Assembly (NCBI RefSeq): GCF_051014685.1
Contig: NW_027478388.1
Coordinates: forward strand, 1,413,180 to 1,477,179
Direction of reading: 5' to 3'
Length of the DNA: 64,000 bases
Source of the DNA: Ptiloglossa arizonensis
Lineage: Eukaryota; Arthropoda; Insecta; Hymenoptera; Colletidae
The notes beneath the pieces are model-generated. The model saw only the letters and a program-made list of their open reading frames with translations, did no database searches and was not told the DNA's origin. Positions 12,056 through 24,210 of this stretch are shown here, in pieces. Position 1 is the first letter of the stretch. Every line of letters begins with the position of its first letter. A program made the position numbers and the translations under genes.

Positions 12056-15000
12056 AAAAACTCGCCCGATTACAACGGTATGTGTATTTTTTCCCTAGGC
12101 CATTCTGGTTAAGCGTTTGGAGCAGCAGAAGTGCGAAAAATTTGTTGTCTTCTTAACCATTTCTTAGCTTCAAACCCCCATATCTCGAGAACGGATTGAC
12201 CTAACCCAAAAATTCCTGTTGCATCTGAAAGTAGAAACCCGCCCGATTACAACGGTATGTGTATTTTTTCCCTAGGCCATTCTGGTTAAGCGTTTGGAGC
12301 AGCAGAATTGCGAAAAATTTTTTGCCTTCTCAACCATTTCTTGGCTTCAAACTCCCATATCTCGCGAACGGATTGGCATAACCCAAAAATTACTGTTGCA
12401 TCCGAAAGTAGAAACTCGCCCGATTACAACGGTATGTGTATTTTTTCCCTAGCCCATTCTGGTTAAGCGTTTGGAGCAGCAGAATTGCGAAAAATTTTTT
12501 GCCTTCTAAACCATTTCTTGGCTTCAAACTCCCATATCTCAGAACGGATTGACCTAACCCAAAAATTCCTATTGCATCTGAAATTAGAAACTCGTCCGAT
12601 TACAACGGTATGTTTATTTTTTCCCTAGGCCATTCTGGTTAAGCGTTTGGAGCAGCAGAATTGCGAAAAAGTTTTTGCCTTCTCAACCATTTCTTGGTTT
12701 CAAACTCCCATATCTCGCGAACGGATTGACCTAACCCAAAAATTCCTATTGCATCTGAAAGTAGAAACTCGCCCGATTACAACGGTATGTGTATTTTTTC
12801 CCTAGGCCATTCTGGTTAAGCGTTTGGATCAGCAGAATTGCGAAAAAGTTTTTGCCTTCTCAACCATTTCTTGGCTTCAAACTCCCATATCTCGCGAACG
12901 GATTGACCTAACCCAAAAATTCCTGTTGCATCCGAAAGTAGAAACTCGCCCGATTACAACGGTATGTGTATTTTTTCCCTAGCCCATTCTGGTTAAGCGC
13001 TTGGAGCAGCAGAAGTGCGAAAAATTTGTTGTCTTCTTAACCATTTCTTAGCTTCAAACTCCCATATCTCGAGAACGATTGACCTAACCCAAAAATTCCT
13101 GTTGCATCTGAAAGTAGAAACTCGCCCGATTACAACGGTATGTGTATTTTTTCCCTAGCCCATTCTGGTTAAGCGTTTGGAGCAGCAGAATTGCGAAAAA
13201 TTTTTTGCCTTCTAAACCATTTCTTGGCTTCAAACTCCATATCTCGCGAACGGATTGACCTAACCCAAAAATTCCTATTGCATCTGAAAGTAGAAACTCG
13301 CCCGATTACAACGGTATGTGTATTTTTTCCCTAGGCCATTCTGGTTAAGCGTTTGGATCAGCAGAATTGCGAAAAAGTTTTTGCCTTCTCAACCATTTCT
13401 TGGCTTCAAACTCCCATATCTCGCGAACGGATTGACCTAACCCAAAAATTCCTGTTGCATCCGAAAGTAGAAACTCGCCCGATTACAACGGTATGTGTAT
13501 TTTTTCCCTAGCCCATTCTGGTTAAGCGTTTGGAGCAGCAGAATTGCGAAAAATGTTTTGTCTTCTAAACCATTTCTTGGCTTCAAACTCCCATATCTCG
13601 CGAACGGATTGACCTAACCCAAAAATTCGTGTTGCGTGTGAAAGTAGAAACTCGTCGCTTACAACGGTATGTGTATTTTTTCCCTACGCCTTTCTGGTTA
13701 AACGTTTGGAGCAGCAGAAGTTCGAAAAATTTGTTGTCTTCTTAACCATTTCTTAGCTTCAAACTTCCATATCTCGCGAACGGATTGACCTAACCCATAA
13801 ATTCCTGTTGCATCCGAAAGTAGAAACTCGCCCGATTACAACGGTGTGTGTATTTTTTCCCTAGCCCATTCTGGTTAAGCGTTTGGAGCAGCAGAATTGC
13901 GAAAAATTTTTTGCCTTCTAAACCATTTCTTGGCTTCAAACTCCCATATCTCGCGAACGGATTGACCTAACCCAAAAATTCCTATTGCATCCGAAAGTAG
14001 AAACACGCCCGATTACAACGGTATGTGTATTTTTTCCCTAGGGCATTCTGGTTAAGCGTTTGGAGCAGCAGAATTGCGAAAAATTGTTTGCCTTCTCAAC
14101 CATTTCTTAGCTTCAAAGTCCCATATCTCACGAACGGATTGACCAAACCCAAAAATTCCTGCTGCGTCTGTAAGTAAAAACTCGCCCGATTACAACGGTA
14201 TGTGTATTTTTTCCCTAGGCCATTCTGGTTAAGCGTTTGGAGCAGCAGAAGTGCGAAAAATTTGTTGTCTTCTTAACCATTTCTTAGCTTCAAACCCCCA
14301 TATCTCGAGAACGGATTGACCTAACCCAAAAATTCCTGTTGCATCTGAAAGTAGAAACCCGCCCGATTACAACGGTATGTGTATTTTTTCCCTAGGCCAT
14401 TCTGGTTAAGCGTTTGGAGCAGCAGAATTGCGAAAAATTTTTTGCCTTCTCAACCATTTCTTGGCTTCAAACTCCCATATCTCGCGAACGGATTGGCATA
14501 ACCCAAAAATTACTGTTGCATCCGAAAGTAGAAACTCGCCCGATTACAACGGTATGTGTATTTTTTCCCTAGCCCATTCTGGTTAAGCGTTTGGAGCAGC
14601 AGAATTGCGAAAAATTTTTTGCCTTCTAAACCATTTCTTGGCTTCAAACTCCCATATCTCAGAACGGATTGACCTAACCCAAAAATTCCTATTGCATCTG
14701 AAATTAGAAACTCGTCCGATTACAACGGTATGTTTATTTTTTCCCTAGGCCATTCTGGTTAAGCGTTTGGAGCAGCAGAATTGCGAAAAAGTTTTTGCCT
14801 TCTCAACCATTTCTTGGTTTCAAACTCCCATATCTCGCGAACGGATTGACCTAACCCAAAAATTCCTATTGCATCTGAAAGTAGAAACTCGCCCGATTAC
14901 AACGGTATGTGTATTTTTTCCCTAGGCCATTCTGGTTAAGCGTTTGGATCAGCAGAATTGCGAAAAAGTTTTTGCCTTCTCAACCATTTCTTGGCTTCAA

Positions 15001-15220
15001 ACTCCCATATCTCGCGAACGGATTGACCTAACCCAAAAATTCCTGTTGCATCCGAAAGTAGAAACTCGCCCGATTACAACGGTATGTGTATTTTTTCCCT
15101 AGCCCATTCTGGTTAAGCGTTTGGAGCAGCAGAAGTGCGAAAAATTTGTTGTCTTCTTAACCATTTCTTAGCTTCAAACTCCCATATCTCGAGAACGGAT
15201 TGACCTAACCCAAAAATTCC
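10980..15220 (+). repeat. Tandem 12-monomer duplication (2,120 bp unit; copies about 10,980-13,100 and 13,101-15,220)
   Basis: Sequence from about 11,160 to 13,075 matches 13,280 to 15,195 at a constant 2,120-bp offset. It includes the rare ctgtaagtaaaaactcg (12,046 and 14,166), gggcattctgg, ggattggcataaccc and gaaattagaaactcgtcc variants. A missing base in aactccat near 13,238 changes the offset to 2,121 upstream of that point. The only differences I saw in the middle are isolated substitutions (gcgcttggag at 12,998; gagaacgattg at 13,071), so this is one of the youngest large duplications here. Confidence 0.88.
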
Positions 15221-15687
15221 TGTTGCATCTGAAAGTAGAAACCCGCCCGATTACAACGGTATGTGTATTTTTTCCCTAGGCCATTCTGGTTAAGCGTTTG
15301 GAGCAGCAGAATTGCGAAAAATTTTTTGCCTTCTCAACCATTTCTTGGCTTCAAACTCCCATATCTCGCGAACGGATTGGCATAACCCAAAAATTACTGT
15401 TGCATCCGAAAGTAGAAACTCGCCCGATTACAACGGTATGTGTATTTTTTCCCTAGCCCATTCTGGTTAAGCGTTTGGAGCAGCAGAATTGCGAAAAATT
15501 TTTTGCCTTCTAAACCATTTCTTGGCTTCAAACTCCCATATCTCAGAACGGATTGACCTAACCCAAAAATTCCTATTGCATCTGAAATTAGAAACTCGTC
15601 CGATTACAACGGTATGTTTATTTTTTCCCTAGGCCATTCTGGTTAAGCGTTTGGAGCAGCAGAATTGCGAAAAATTGTTTGCCTTCT

Positions 15688-17279
15688 CAACCATTTCTTA
15701 GCTTCAAGGTCCCATATCTCACGAACGGATTGACCAAACCCAAAAATTCCTGCTGCGTCTGAAAGTAGAAACTCGCCCGATTACAACGGTATGTGTATTT
15801 TTTCCCTAGGCCATTCTGGTTAAGCGTTTGGAGCAGCAGAAGTGCGAAAAATTTTTTGTTTTCTCAACCATTTCTTAGCTTCAAAGTCGCATATCTCACG
15901 AACGGTTTGACCAAACCCAAAAATTCCTGCTGCGTCTGAAAGTAGAAACTCGCCCGATTACAACGGTATGTGTATTTTTTCCCTAGGCTATTCTGGTTAA
16001 GCGTTTGGAGCAGCAGAATTGCGAAAAATTTGTTGTCTTCTTAACCATTTCTTAGCTTCAAACTCCCATATCTCGCGAACGGATTGACATGACCCAAAAA
16101 TTCATGTTGCATCTGAAAGTAGAAACTCGCCCGATTACAACGGTATGTGTATTTTTTCCCTAGCCCATTCTGGTTAAGCGTTTGGAGCAGCAGAATTGCG
16201 AAAAATTTTTTGCCTTCTAAACCATTTCTTGGCTTCAAACTCCCATATCTCGCGAACGGATTGACCTAACCCAAAAATTCCTATTGCATCTGAAAGCAGA
16301 AACTCGCCCGATTACAACGGTATGTGTATTTTTTGCCCAGACCATTCTGGTTAAGCGTTTGGAGCAGCAGAGTTGCGAAAAATTTGTTGTCTTCTCAACC
16401 ATTTCTTAGCTTCAAAGTCCCATATCTCGCGAACGGATTGACCTAACCCAAAAATTCCTATTGCATCTGAAAGTAGAAACTCGCCCGATTACAACGGTAT
16501 GTGTATTTTTTCCATAGGCCATTCTGGTTAAGCGTTTGGATCAGCAGAATTGCGAAAAATGTTTTGCCTTCTCAACCATTTCTTAGCTTCAAACTCCCAT
16601 ATCTCGCGAACGGATTGACCTAACCCAAAAATTCCTGTTGCGTCTGAAAGTAGAAACTCGCCCGATTACAACGGTATGTGTATTTTTTCCCTAGCCCATT
16701 CTGGTTAAGCGTTTGGAGCAGCAGAATTGCGAAAAATTTTTTGCCTTCTAAACCATTTCTTGGCTTCAAACTCCCATATCTCGCGAACGGATTGACCTAA
16801 CCCAAAAATTCCTATTGCATCTGAAAGTAGAAACTCGCCCGATTACAACGGTATGTGTATTTTTTCCCTAGGCCATTCTGGTTAAGCGTTTGGATCAGCA
16901 GAATTGCGAAAAAGTTTTTGCCTTCTCAACCATTTCTTGGCTTCAAACTCCCATATCTCGCGAACGGATTGACCTAACCCAAAAATTCCTGTTGCATCCG
17001 AAAGTAGAAACTCGCCCGATTACAACGGTATGTGTATTTTTTCCCTAGCCCATTCTGGTTAAGCGTTTGGAGCAGCAGAATTGCGAAAAATGTTTTGTCT
17101 TCTAAACCATTTCTTGGCTTCAAACTCCCATATCTCGCGAACAGATTGACCTAACCCAAAAATTCGTGTTGCGTGTGAAAGTAGAAACTCGTCGCTTACA
17201 ACGGTATGTGTATTTTTTCCCTACGCCTTTCTGGTTAAACGTTTGGAGCAGCAGAAGTTCGAAAAATTTGTTGTCTTCT
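15688..17279 (+). repeat. 9-monomer tandem duplication, copy 1 (1,592 bp)
   Basis: The block begins in a monomer with ttagcttcaaggtccc, runs through the gacatgaccc and ttttttgcccagacc units, and ends inside a cgtcgcttac-type monomer. The next copy starts immediately at 17,280. The offset of 1,592 (nine monomers less 1 bp) is constant for the first half, for example gacatg at 16,086 and 17,678. Confidence 0.85.
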
Positions 17280-18694
17280 CAACCATTTCTTAGCTTCAAG
17301 GTCCCATATCTCACGAACGGATTGACCAAACCCAAAAATTCCTGCTGCGTCTGAAAGTAGAAACTCGCCCGATTACAACGGTATGTGTATTTTTTCCCTA
17401 GGCCATTCTGGTTAAGCGTTTGGAGCAGCAGAAGTGCGAAAAATTTTTTGTTTTCTCAACCATTTCTTAGCTTCAAAGTCGCATATCTCACGAACGGTTT
17501 GACCAAACCCAAAAATTCCTGCTGCGTCTGAAAGTAGAAACTCGCCCGATTACAACGGTATGTGTATTTTTTCCCTAGGCTATTCTGGTTAAGCGTTTGG
17601 AGCAGCAGAATTGCGAAAAATTTGTTGTCTTCTTAACCATTTCTTAGCTTCAAACTCCCATATCTCGCGAACGGATTGACATGACCCAAAAATTCATGTT
17701 GCATCTGAAAGTAGAAACTCGCCCGATTACAACGGTATGTGTATTTTTTCCCTAGCCCATTCTGGTTAAGCGTTTGGAGCAGCAGAATTGCGAAAAATTT
17801 TTTGCCTTCTTAACCATTTCTTGGCTTCAAACTCCCATATCTCGCGAACGGATTGACCTAACCCAAAAATTCCTATTGCATCTGAAAGCAGAAACTCGCC
17901 CGATTACAACGGTATGTGTATTTTTTGCCCAGACCATTCTGGTTAAGCGTTTGGAGCAGCAGAGTTGCGAAAAATTTGTTGTCTTCTCAACCATTTCTTA
18001 GCTTCAAAGTCCCATATCTCGCGAACGGATTGACCTAACCCAAAAATTCCTATTGCATCTGAAAGTAGAAACTCGCCCGATTACAACGGTATGTGTATTT
18101 TTTCCATAGGCCATTCTGGTTAAGCGTTTGGATCAGCAGAATTGCGAAAAATGTTTTGCCTTCTCAACCATTTCTTAGCTTCAAACTCCCATATCTCGCG
18201 AACGGATTGACCTAACCCAAAAATTCCTGTTGCGTCTGAAAGTAGAAACTCGCCCGAGTACAACGGTATGTGTATTTTTTCCCTAGGCCATTCTGGTTAA
18301 GCGTTTGGATCAGCAGAATTGCGAAAAAGTTTTTGCCTTCTCAACCATTTCTTGGCTTCAAACTCCCATATCTCGCGAACGGATTGACCTAACCCAAAAA
18401 TTCCTGTTGCATCCGAAAGTAGAAACTCGCCCGATTACAACGGTATGTGTATTTTTTCCCTAGCCCATTCTGGTTAAGCGTTTGGAGCAGCAGAATTGCG
18501 AAAAATGTTTTGTCTTCTAAACCATTTCTTGGCTTCAAACTCCCATATCTCGCGAACAGATTGACCTAACCCAAAAATTCGTGTTGCGTGTGAAAGTAGA
18601 AACTCGTCGCTTACAACGGTATGTGTATTTTTTCCCTACGCCTTTCTGGTTAAACGTTTGGAGCAGCAGAAGTTCGAAAAATTTGTTGTCTTCT
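17280..18694 (+). repeat. 9-monomer tandem duplication, copy 2, missing one monomer (1,415 bp)
   Basis: This repeats the 15,688 block, but the marker monomer lies 1,415 bp rather than 1,592 bp after its counterpart, so exactly one 177-bp unit has been lost. Copy 1 has an extra ccctagccc / ttctaaacc monomer near 16,690-16,870. After 18,694 the sequence carries on with ttaaccatttcttagcttc and aaacttcc, as it does after the older marker copies. That is what a simple tandem duplication predicts. Confidence 0.82.
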
Positions 18695-19169
18695 TAACCA
18701 TTTCTTAGCTTCAAACTTCCATATCTCGCGAACGGATTGACCTAACCCATAAATTCCTGTTGCATCCAAAAGTAGAAACTCGCCCGATTACAACGGTGTG
18801 TGTATTTTTTCCCTAGCCCATTCTGGTTAAGCGTTTGGAGCAGCAGAATTGCGAAAAATTTTTTGCCTTCTAAACCATTTCTTGGCTTCAAACTCCCATA
18901 TCTCGCGAACGGATTGACCTAACCCAAAAATTCCTATTGCATCCGAAAGTAGAAACACGCCCGATTACAACGGTATGTGTATTTTTTCCCTAGGCCATTC
19001 TGGTTAAGCGTTTGGAGCAGCAGAATTGCGAAAAATTGTTTGCCTTCTCAACCATTTCTTAGCTTCAAAGTCCCATATCTCACGAACGGATTGACCAAAC
19101 CCAAAAATTCCTGCTGCGTCTGAAAGTAGAAACTCGCCTGATTACAACGGTATGTGTATTTTCTCCCTA

Positions 19170-19915
19170 GGCCATTCTGGTTAAGCGTTTGGAGCAGCAG
19201 AATTGCGAAAAAGTTTTTGCCTTCTCAACCATTTCTTGGCTTCAAACTCCTATATCTCGCGAACGGATCGACCTAACCCAACAATTCCTGTTGCGTCTGA
19301 AAGTAGAAACTCGCCCGATTACAACGGTGTGTGTATTTTTTCCCTAGGCCATTCTGGCTAAGCGTTTGGAGCAGCTGAAGTGCGAACAATTTTTTGCCTT
19401 CTCAACCATTTCTTAGCTTCAAAGTCCCATATCTCACGAACGGATTGACCAAACCCAAAAATTCCTGCTGCGTCTGAAAGTAGAAACTCGCCCGATTACA
19501 ACGGTATGTGTATTTTTTCCCTAGGCCATTCTGGTTAAGCGTTTGGAGCAGCAGAAGTGCGAAAAATTTGTTGTCTTCTTAACCATTTCTTAGCTTCAAA
19601 CTCCCATATCTCTAGAACGGTTTGACCTAACCCAAAAATTCCTGTTGCATCTGAAAGTAGAAACCCGCCCGAGTACAACGGTATGTGTATTTTTTCCCTA
19701 GGCTATTCTGGTTAAGCGTTTGGAGCAGCAGAATTGCGAAAAATTTTTTGCCTTCTCAACCATTTCTTGGCTTCAAACTCCCATATCTCGCGAACGGATT
19801 GGCCTAACCCAAAAATTACTGTTGCATCCGAAAGTAGAAGCACGCCCGATTACAACGGTATGTGTATTTTTTCCCTAGGCCATTCTGGTTAAGCGTTTGG
19901 AGCAGCAGAATTGCG
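19170..19915 (+). repeat. Dispersed 4-monomer block, copy 1 (partners near 21,471, 22,710 and 23,772)
   Basis: The series aactcctatat, cggatcgacctaacccaacaa, attctggctaagcg with gcagctgaagtgcgaac, and ttactgttgcatccg recurs. Marker attctggct lies at 19,351, 21,652, 22,891 (aatctggct) and 23,953. Offsets are 2,301, 1,239 and 1,062 bp, exactly 13, 7 and 6 monomers. Private changes include tctctagaacggtttg near 19,610. Confidence 0.8.
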
Positions 19916-20480
19916 AAAAATTGTTTGGCTTCTCAACCATTTCTTAGCTTCAAAGTCCCATATCTCACGAACGGATTGACCAAACCCAAAAATTCCTGCT
20001 GCGTCTGAAAGTAGAAACTCGCCCGATTACAACGGTATGTGTATTTTTTCCCTAGGCCATTCTGGTTAAGCGTTTGGAGCAGCAGAAGTGCGAAAAATTT
20101 TTTGTTTTCTCAACCATTTCTTAGCTTCAAAGTCGCATATCTCACGAACGGATTGACCAAACCCAAAAATTCCTGCTGCGTCTGAAAGTAGAAACTCGCC
20201 CGAGTACAACGGTATGTGTATTTTTTCCCTAGGCTATTCTGGTTAAGCGTTTGGAGCAGCAGAATTGCGAAAAATTTGTTGTCTTCTTAACCATTTCTTA
20301 GCTTCAAACTCCCATATCTCGCGAACGGATTGACATGACCCAAAAATTCATGTTGCATCTGAAAGTAGGAACTCGCCCGATTACAACGGTATGTGTATTT
20401 TTTCCCTAGCCCATTCTGGTTAAGCGTTTGGAGCAGCAGAATTGCGAAAAATTTTTTGCCTTCTAAACCATTTCTAGACT

Positions 20481-21230
20481 TCAAACTCCCATATCTCGCG
20501 AACGGATTGACCTAACCCAAAAATTCCTATTGCATCTGAAAGTAGAAACTCGCCCGATTACAACAGTATGTGTATTTTTTGCCCAGACCATTCTGGTTAA
20601 GCGTTTGGAGCAGCAGAGTTGCGAAAAATTTGTTGTCTTCTCAACCATTTCTTAGCTTCAAAGTCCCATATCTCGCGAACGGATTGACCTAACCTAAAAA
20701 TTCCTATTGCATCTGAAAGTAGAAACTCGCCCGATTACAACGGTATGTGTATTTTTTCCCAAGCCCATTCTGGTTAAGCGTTTGGAGCAGCAGAATTGCG
20801 AAAAAGTTTTTGCCTTCTCAACCATTTCTTGGCTTCAAACTCCCATATCTCGCGAACGGATTGACCTAACCCAAAAATTCCTATTGCATCTGAAAGTAGA
20901 AACTCGCCCGATTACAACAGTATGTGTATTTTTTGCCCAGACCATTCTGGTTAAGCGTTTGGAGCAGCAGAGTTGCGAAAAATTTGTTGTCTTCTCAACC
21001 ATTTCTTAGCTTCAAAGTCCCATATCTCGCGAACGGATTGACCTAACCTAAAAATTCCTATTGCATCTGAAAGTAGAAACTCGCCCGATTACAACGGTAT
21101 GTGTATTTTTTCCCAAGCCCATTCTGGTTAAGCGTTTGGAGCAGCAGAATTGCGAAAAAGTTTTTGCCTTCTCAACCATTTCTTGGCTTCAAACTCCCAT
21201 ATCTCGCGAACGGATTGACCTAACCCAAAA
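20481..21230 (+). repeat. Tandem 2-monomer (354 bp) duplication
   Basis: The pair carrying caacagtatgtg with ttttttgcccagacc, then cctaacctaaaaattcc with ttttttcccaagccc, is present twice, 354 bp apart (for example 20,565 and 20,919). The TAG to AAG change in cccaagccc removes an in-frame stop and makes a 100-codon open frame at 20,707. That frame is a by-product of the repeat. Confidence 0.85.
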
Positions 21231-21470
21231 ATTCCTGTTGCATCCGAAAGTAGAAACTCGCCCGATTACAACGGTATGTGTATTTTTTCCCTAGCCCATT
21301 CTGGTTAAGCGTTTGGAGCAGCAGAATTGCGAAAAATTTTTTGCCTTCTAAACCATTTCTTGGCTTCAAACTCCCATATCTCGCGAACGGATTGACCTAA
21401 CCCAAAAATTCCTATTGCATCTGAAAGTAGAAACTCGCCCGATTACAACGGTATGGGTATTTTTTCCCTA

Positions 21471-22216
21471 GGCCATTCTGGTTAAGCGTTTGGAGCAGCA
21501 GAATTGCGAAAAAGTTTTTGCCTTCTCAACCATTTCTTGGCTTCAAACTCCTATATCTCGCGAACGGATCGACCTAACCCAACAATTCCTGTTGCGTCTG
21601 AAAGTAGAAACTCGCCCGATTACAACGGTGTGTGTATTTTTTCCCTAGGCCATTCTGGCTAAGCGTTTGGAGCAGCTGAAGTGCGAACAATTTTTTGCCT
21701 TCTCAACCATTTCTTAGCTTCAAAGTCCCATATCTCACGAACGGATTGACCAAACCCAAAAATTCCTGCTGCGTCTGAAAGTAGAAACTCGCCCGATTAC
21801 AACGGTATGTGTATTTTTTCCCTAGGCCATTCTGGTTAAGCGTTTGGAGCAGCAGAAGTGCGAAAAATTTGTTGTCTTCTTAACCATTTCTTAGCTTCAA
21901 ACTCCCATATCTCGAGGACGGATTGACCTGCCCCAAAAATTCCTGTTGCATCTGAAAGTAGAAACCCGCCCGATTACAACGGTATGTGTATTTTTTCCCT
22001 AGGCCATTCTGGTTAAGCGTTTGGAGCAGCAGAATTGCGAAAAATTTTTTGCCTTCTCAACCATTTCTTGGCTTCAAACTCCCATATCTCGCGAACGGAT
22101 TGGCCTAACCCAAAAATTACTGTTGCATCCGAAAGTAGAAACACGCCCGATTACAACGGTATGTGTATTTTTTCCCTAGGCCATTCTGGTTAAGCGTTTG
22201 GAGCAGCAGAATTGCG
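21471..22216 (+). repeat. Dispersed 4-monomer block, copy 2 (partner 19,170-19,915)
   Basis: It matches the 19,170 block at an offset of 2,301 bp, with private changes such as ctcgaggacgg and cctgcccc near 21,915-21,935. Two further, progressively shifted copies follow at +1,239 and a further +1,062 bp, so the 21.5-24.1 kb stretch is a run of 6- and 7-monomer units. Confidence 0.78.
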
Positions 22217-24210
22217 AAAAAGTTTTTGCCTTCTCAACCATTTCTTGGCTTCAAACTCCCATATCTCGCGAACGGATTGACCTAACCCAAAAATTCCTGT
22301 TGCATCCGAAAGTAGAAACTCGCCCGATTACAACGGTATGTGCATTTTTTCCCTAGCCCATTCTGGTTAAGCGTTTGTAGCAGCAGAATTGCGAAAAATT
22401 TTTTGCCTTCTAAACCATTTCTTGGCTTCAAACTCCCATATCTCGCGAACGGATTGACCTAACCCAAAAATTCCTATTGCATCTGAAAGTAGAAACTCGC
22501 CCGATTACAACGGTATGGGTATTTTTTCCCTAGGCCATTCTGGTTAAGCGTTTGGAGCAGCAGAATTGCGAAAAATTGTTTGCCTTCTCAACCATTTCTT
22601 AGCTTCAAAGTCCCATATCTCACGAACGGATTGACCAAACCCAAAAATTCCTGCTGCGTCTGAAAGTAGAAACTCGCCTGATTACAACGGTATATGTATT
22701 TTTTCCCTAGGCCATTCTGGTTAAGCGTTTGGAGCAGCAGAATTGCGAAAAAGTTTTTGCCTTCTCAACCGTTTCTTGGCTTCAAACTCCTATATCTCGC
22801 GAACGGATCGACCTAACCCAACAATTCCTGTTGCGTCTGAAAGTAGAAACTCGCCCGATTACAACGGTGTGTGTATTTTTTCCCTAGGCCAATCTGGCTA
22901 AGCGTTTAGAGCAGCTGAAGTGCGAACAATTTTTTGCCTTCTCAACCATTTCTTAGCTTCAAAGTCCCATATCTCACGAACGGATTGACCAAACCCAAAA
23001 ATTCCTGCTGCGTCTGAAAGTAGAAACTCGCCCGATTACAACGGTATGTGTATTTTTTCCCTAGGCCATTCTGGTTAAGCGTTTGGAGCAGCAGAAGTGC
23101 GAAAAATTTGTTGTCTTCTTAACCATTTCTTAGCTTCAAACTCCCATATCTCGAGAACGGATTGACCTAACCCAAAAATTCCTGTTGCATCTGAAAGTAG
23201 AAACCCGCCCGATTACAACGGTATGTGTATTTTTTCCCTAGGCCATTCTGGTTAAGCGTTTGGAGCAGCAGAATTGCGAAAAATTTTTTGCCTTCTCAAC
23301 CATTTCTTGGCTTCAAACTCCCATATCTCGCGAACGGATTGGCCTAACCCAAAAATTACTGTTGCATCCGAAAGTAGAAACACGCCCGATTACAACGGTA
23401 TGTGTATTTTTTCCCTAGCCCATTCTGGTTAAGCGTTTGGAGCAGCAGAATTGCGAAAAATTGTTTGCCTTCTAAACCATTTCTTGGCTTCAAACTCCCA
23501 TATCTCGCGAACGGATTGACCTAACCCAAAAATTCCTATTGCATCTGAAAGTAGAAACTCGCCCGATTACAACGGTATGGGTATTTTTTCCCTAGGCTAT
23601 TCTGGTTAAGCGTTTGGAGCAGCAGAATTGCGAAAAATTGTTTGCCTTCTCAACCATTTCTTAGCTTCAAAGTCCCATATCTCACGAACGGATTGACCAA
23701 ACCCAAAAATTCCTGCTGCGTCTGAAAGTAGAAACTCGCCTGATTACAACGGTATGTGTATTTTTTCCCTAGGCCATTCTGGTTAAGCGTTTGGAGCAGC
23801 AGAATTGCGAAAAAGTTTTTGCCTTCTCAACCATTTCTTGGCTTCAAACTCCTATATCTCGCGAACGGATCGACCTAACCCAACAATTCCTGTTGCGTCT
23901 GAAAGTAGAAACTCGCCCGATAACAACGGTGTGTGTATTTTTTCCCTAGGCCATTCTGGCTAAGCGTTTGGAGCAGCTGAAGTGCGAAAAATTTTTTGCC
24001 TTCTCAACCATTTCTTAGCTTCAAAGTCCCATATCTCACGAACGGATTGACCAAACCCAAAAATTCCTGCTGCGTCTGAAAGTAGAAACTCGCCCGATTA
24101 CAACGGTATGTGTATTTTTTCCCTAGCCCATTCTGGTTAAGCGTTTGGAGCAGCAGAAGTGCGAAAAATTTGTTGTCTTCTTAACCATTTCTTAGCTTCA
24201 AACTCCCATA

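Larger units (their letters stand above)
1..24210 (+). repeat. Satellite domain I (monomers with gcatccgaaag / ccctagccc variants)
   Basis: Monomers here are rich in gcatccgaaag at positions 12-22, ccctagccc instead of ccctaggcc, gcgaaaaagtttttgcc, and gacatgacccaaaaattcatg-type units (near 2,290, 5,651, 10,607, 16,087, 17,679 and 20,332). They lack the gtagaagctcgcccg, gcttctgaaag and cactaacgg variants that dominate later. All net length changes here are single-base deletions. They fall near 8,827, 9,590, 10,417, 11,533, 12,540, 13,077, 13,238, 13,653, 14,660, 15,544, 17,191 and 18,607. The right boundary is set by the first tctagcgaaccg unit near 24,213 and is approximate to one monomer. 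Confidence 0.75.
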
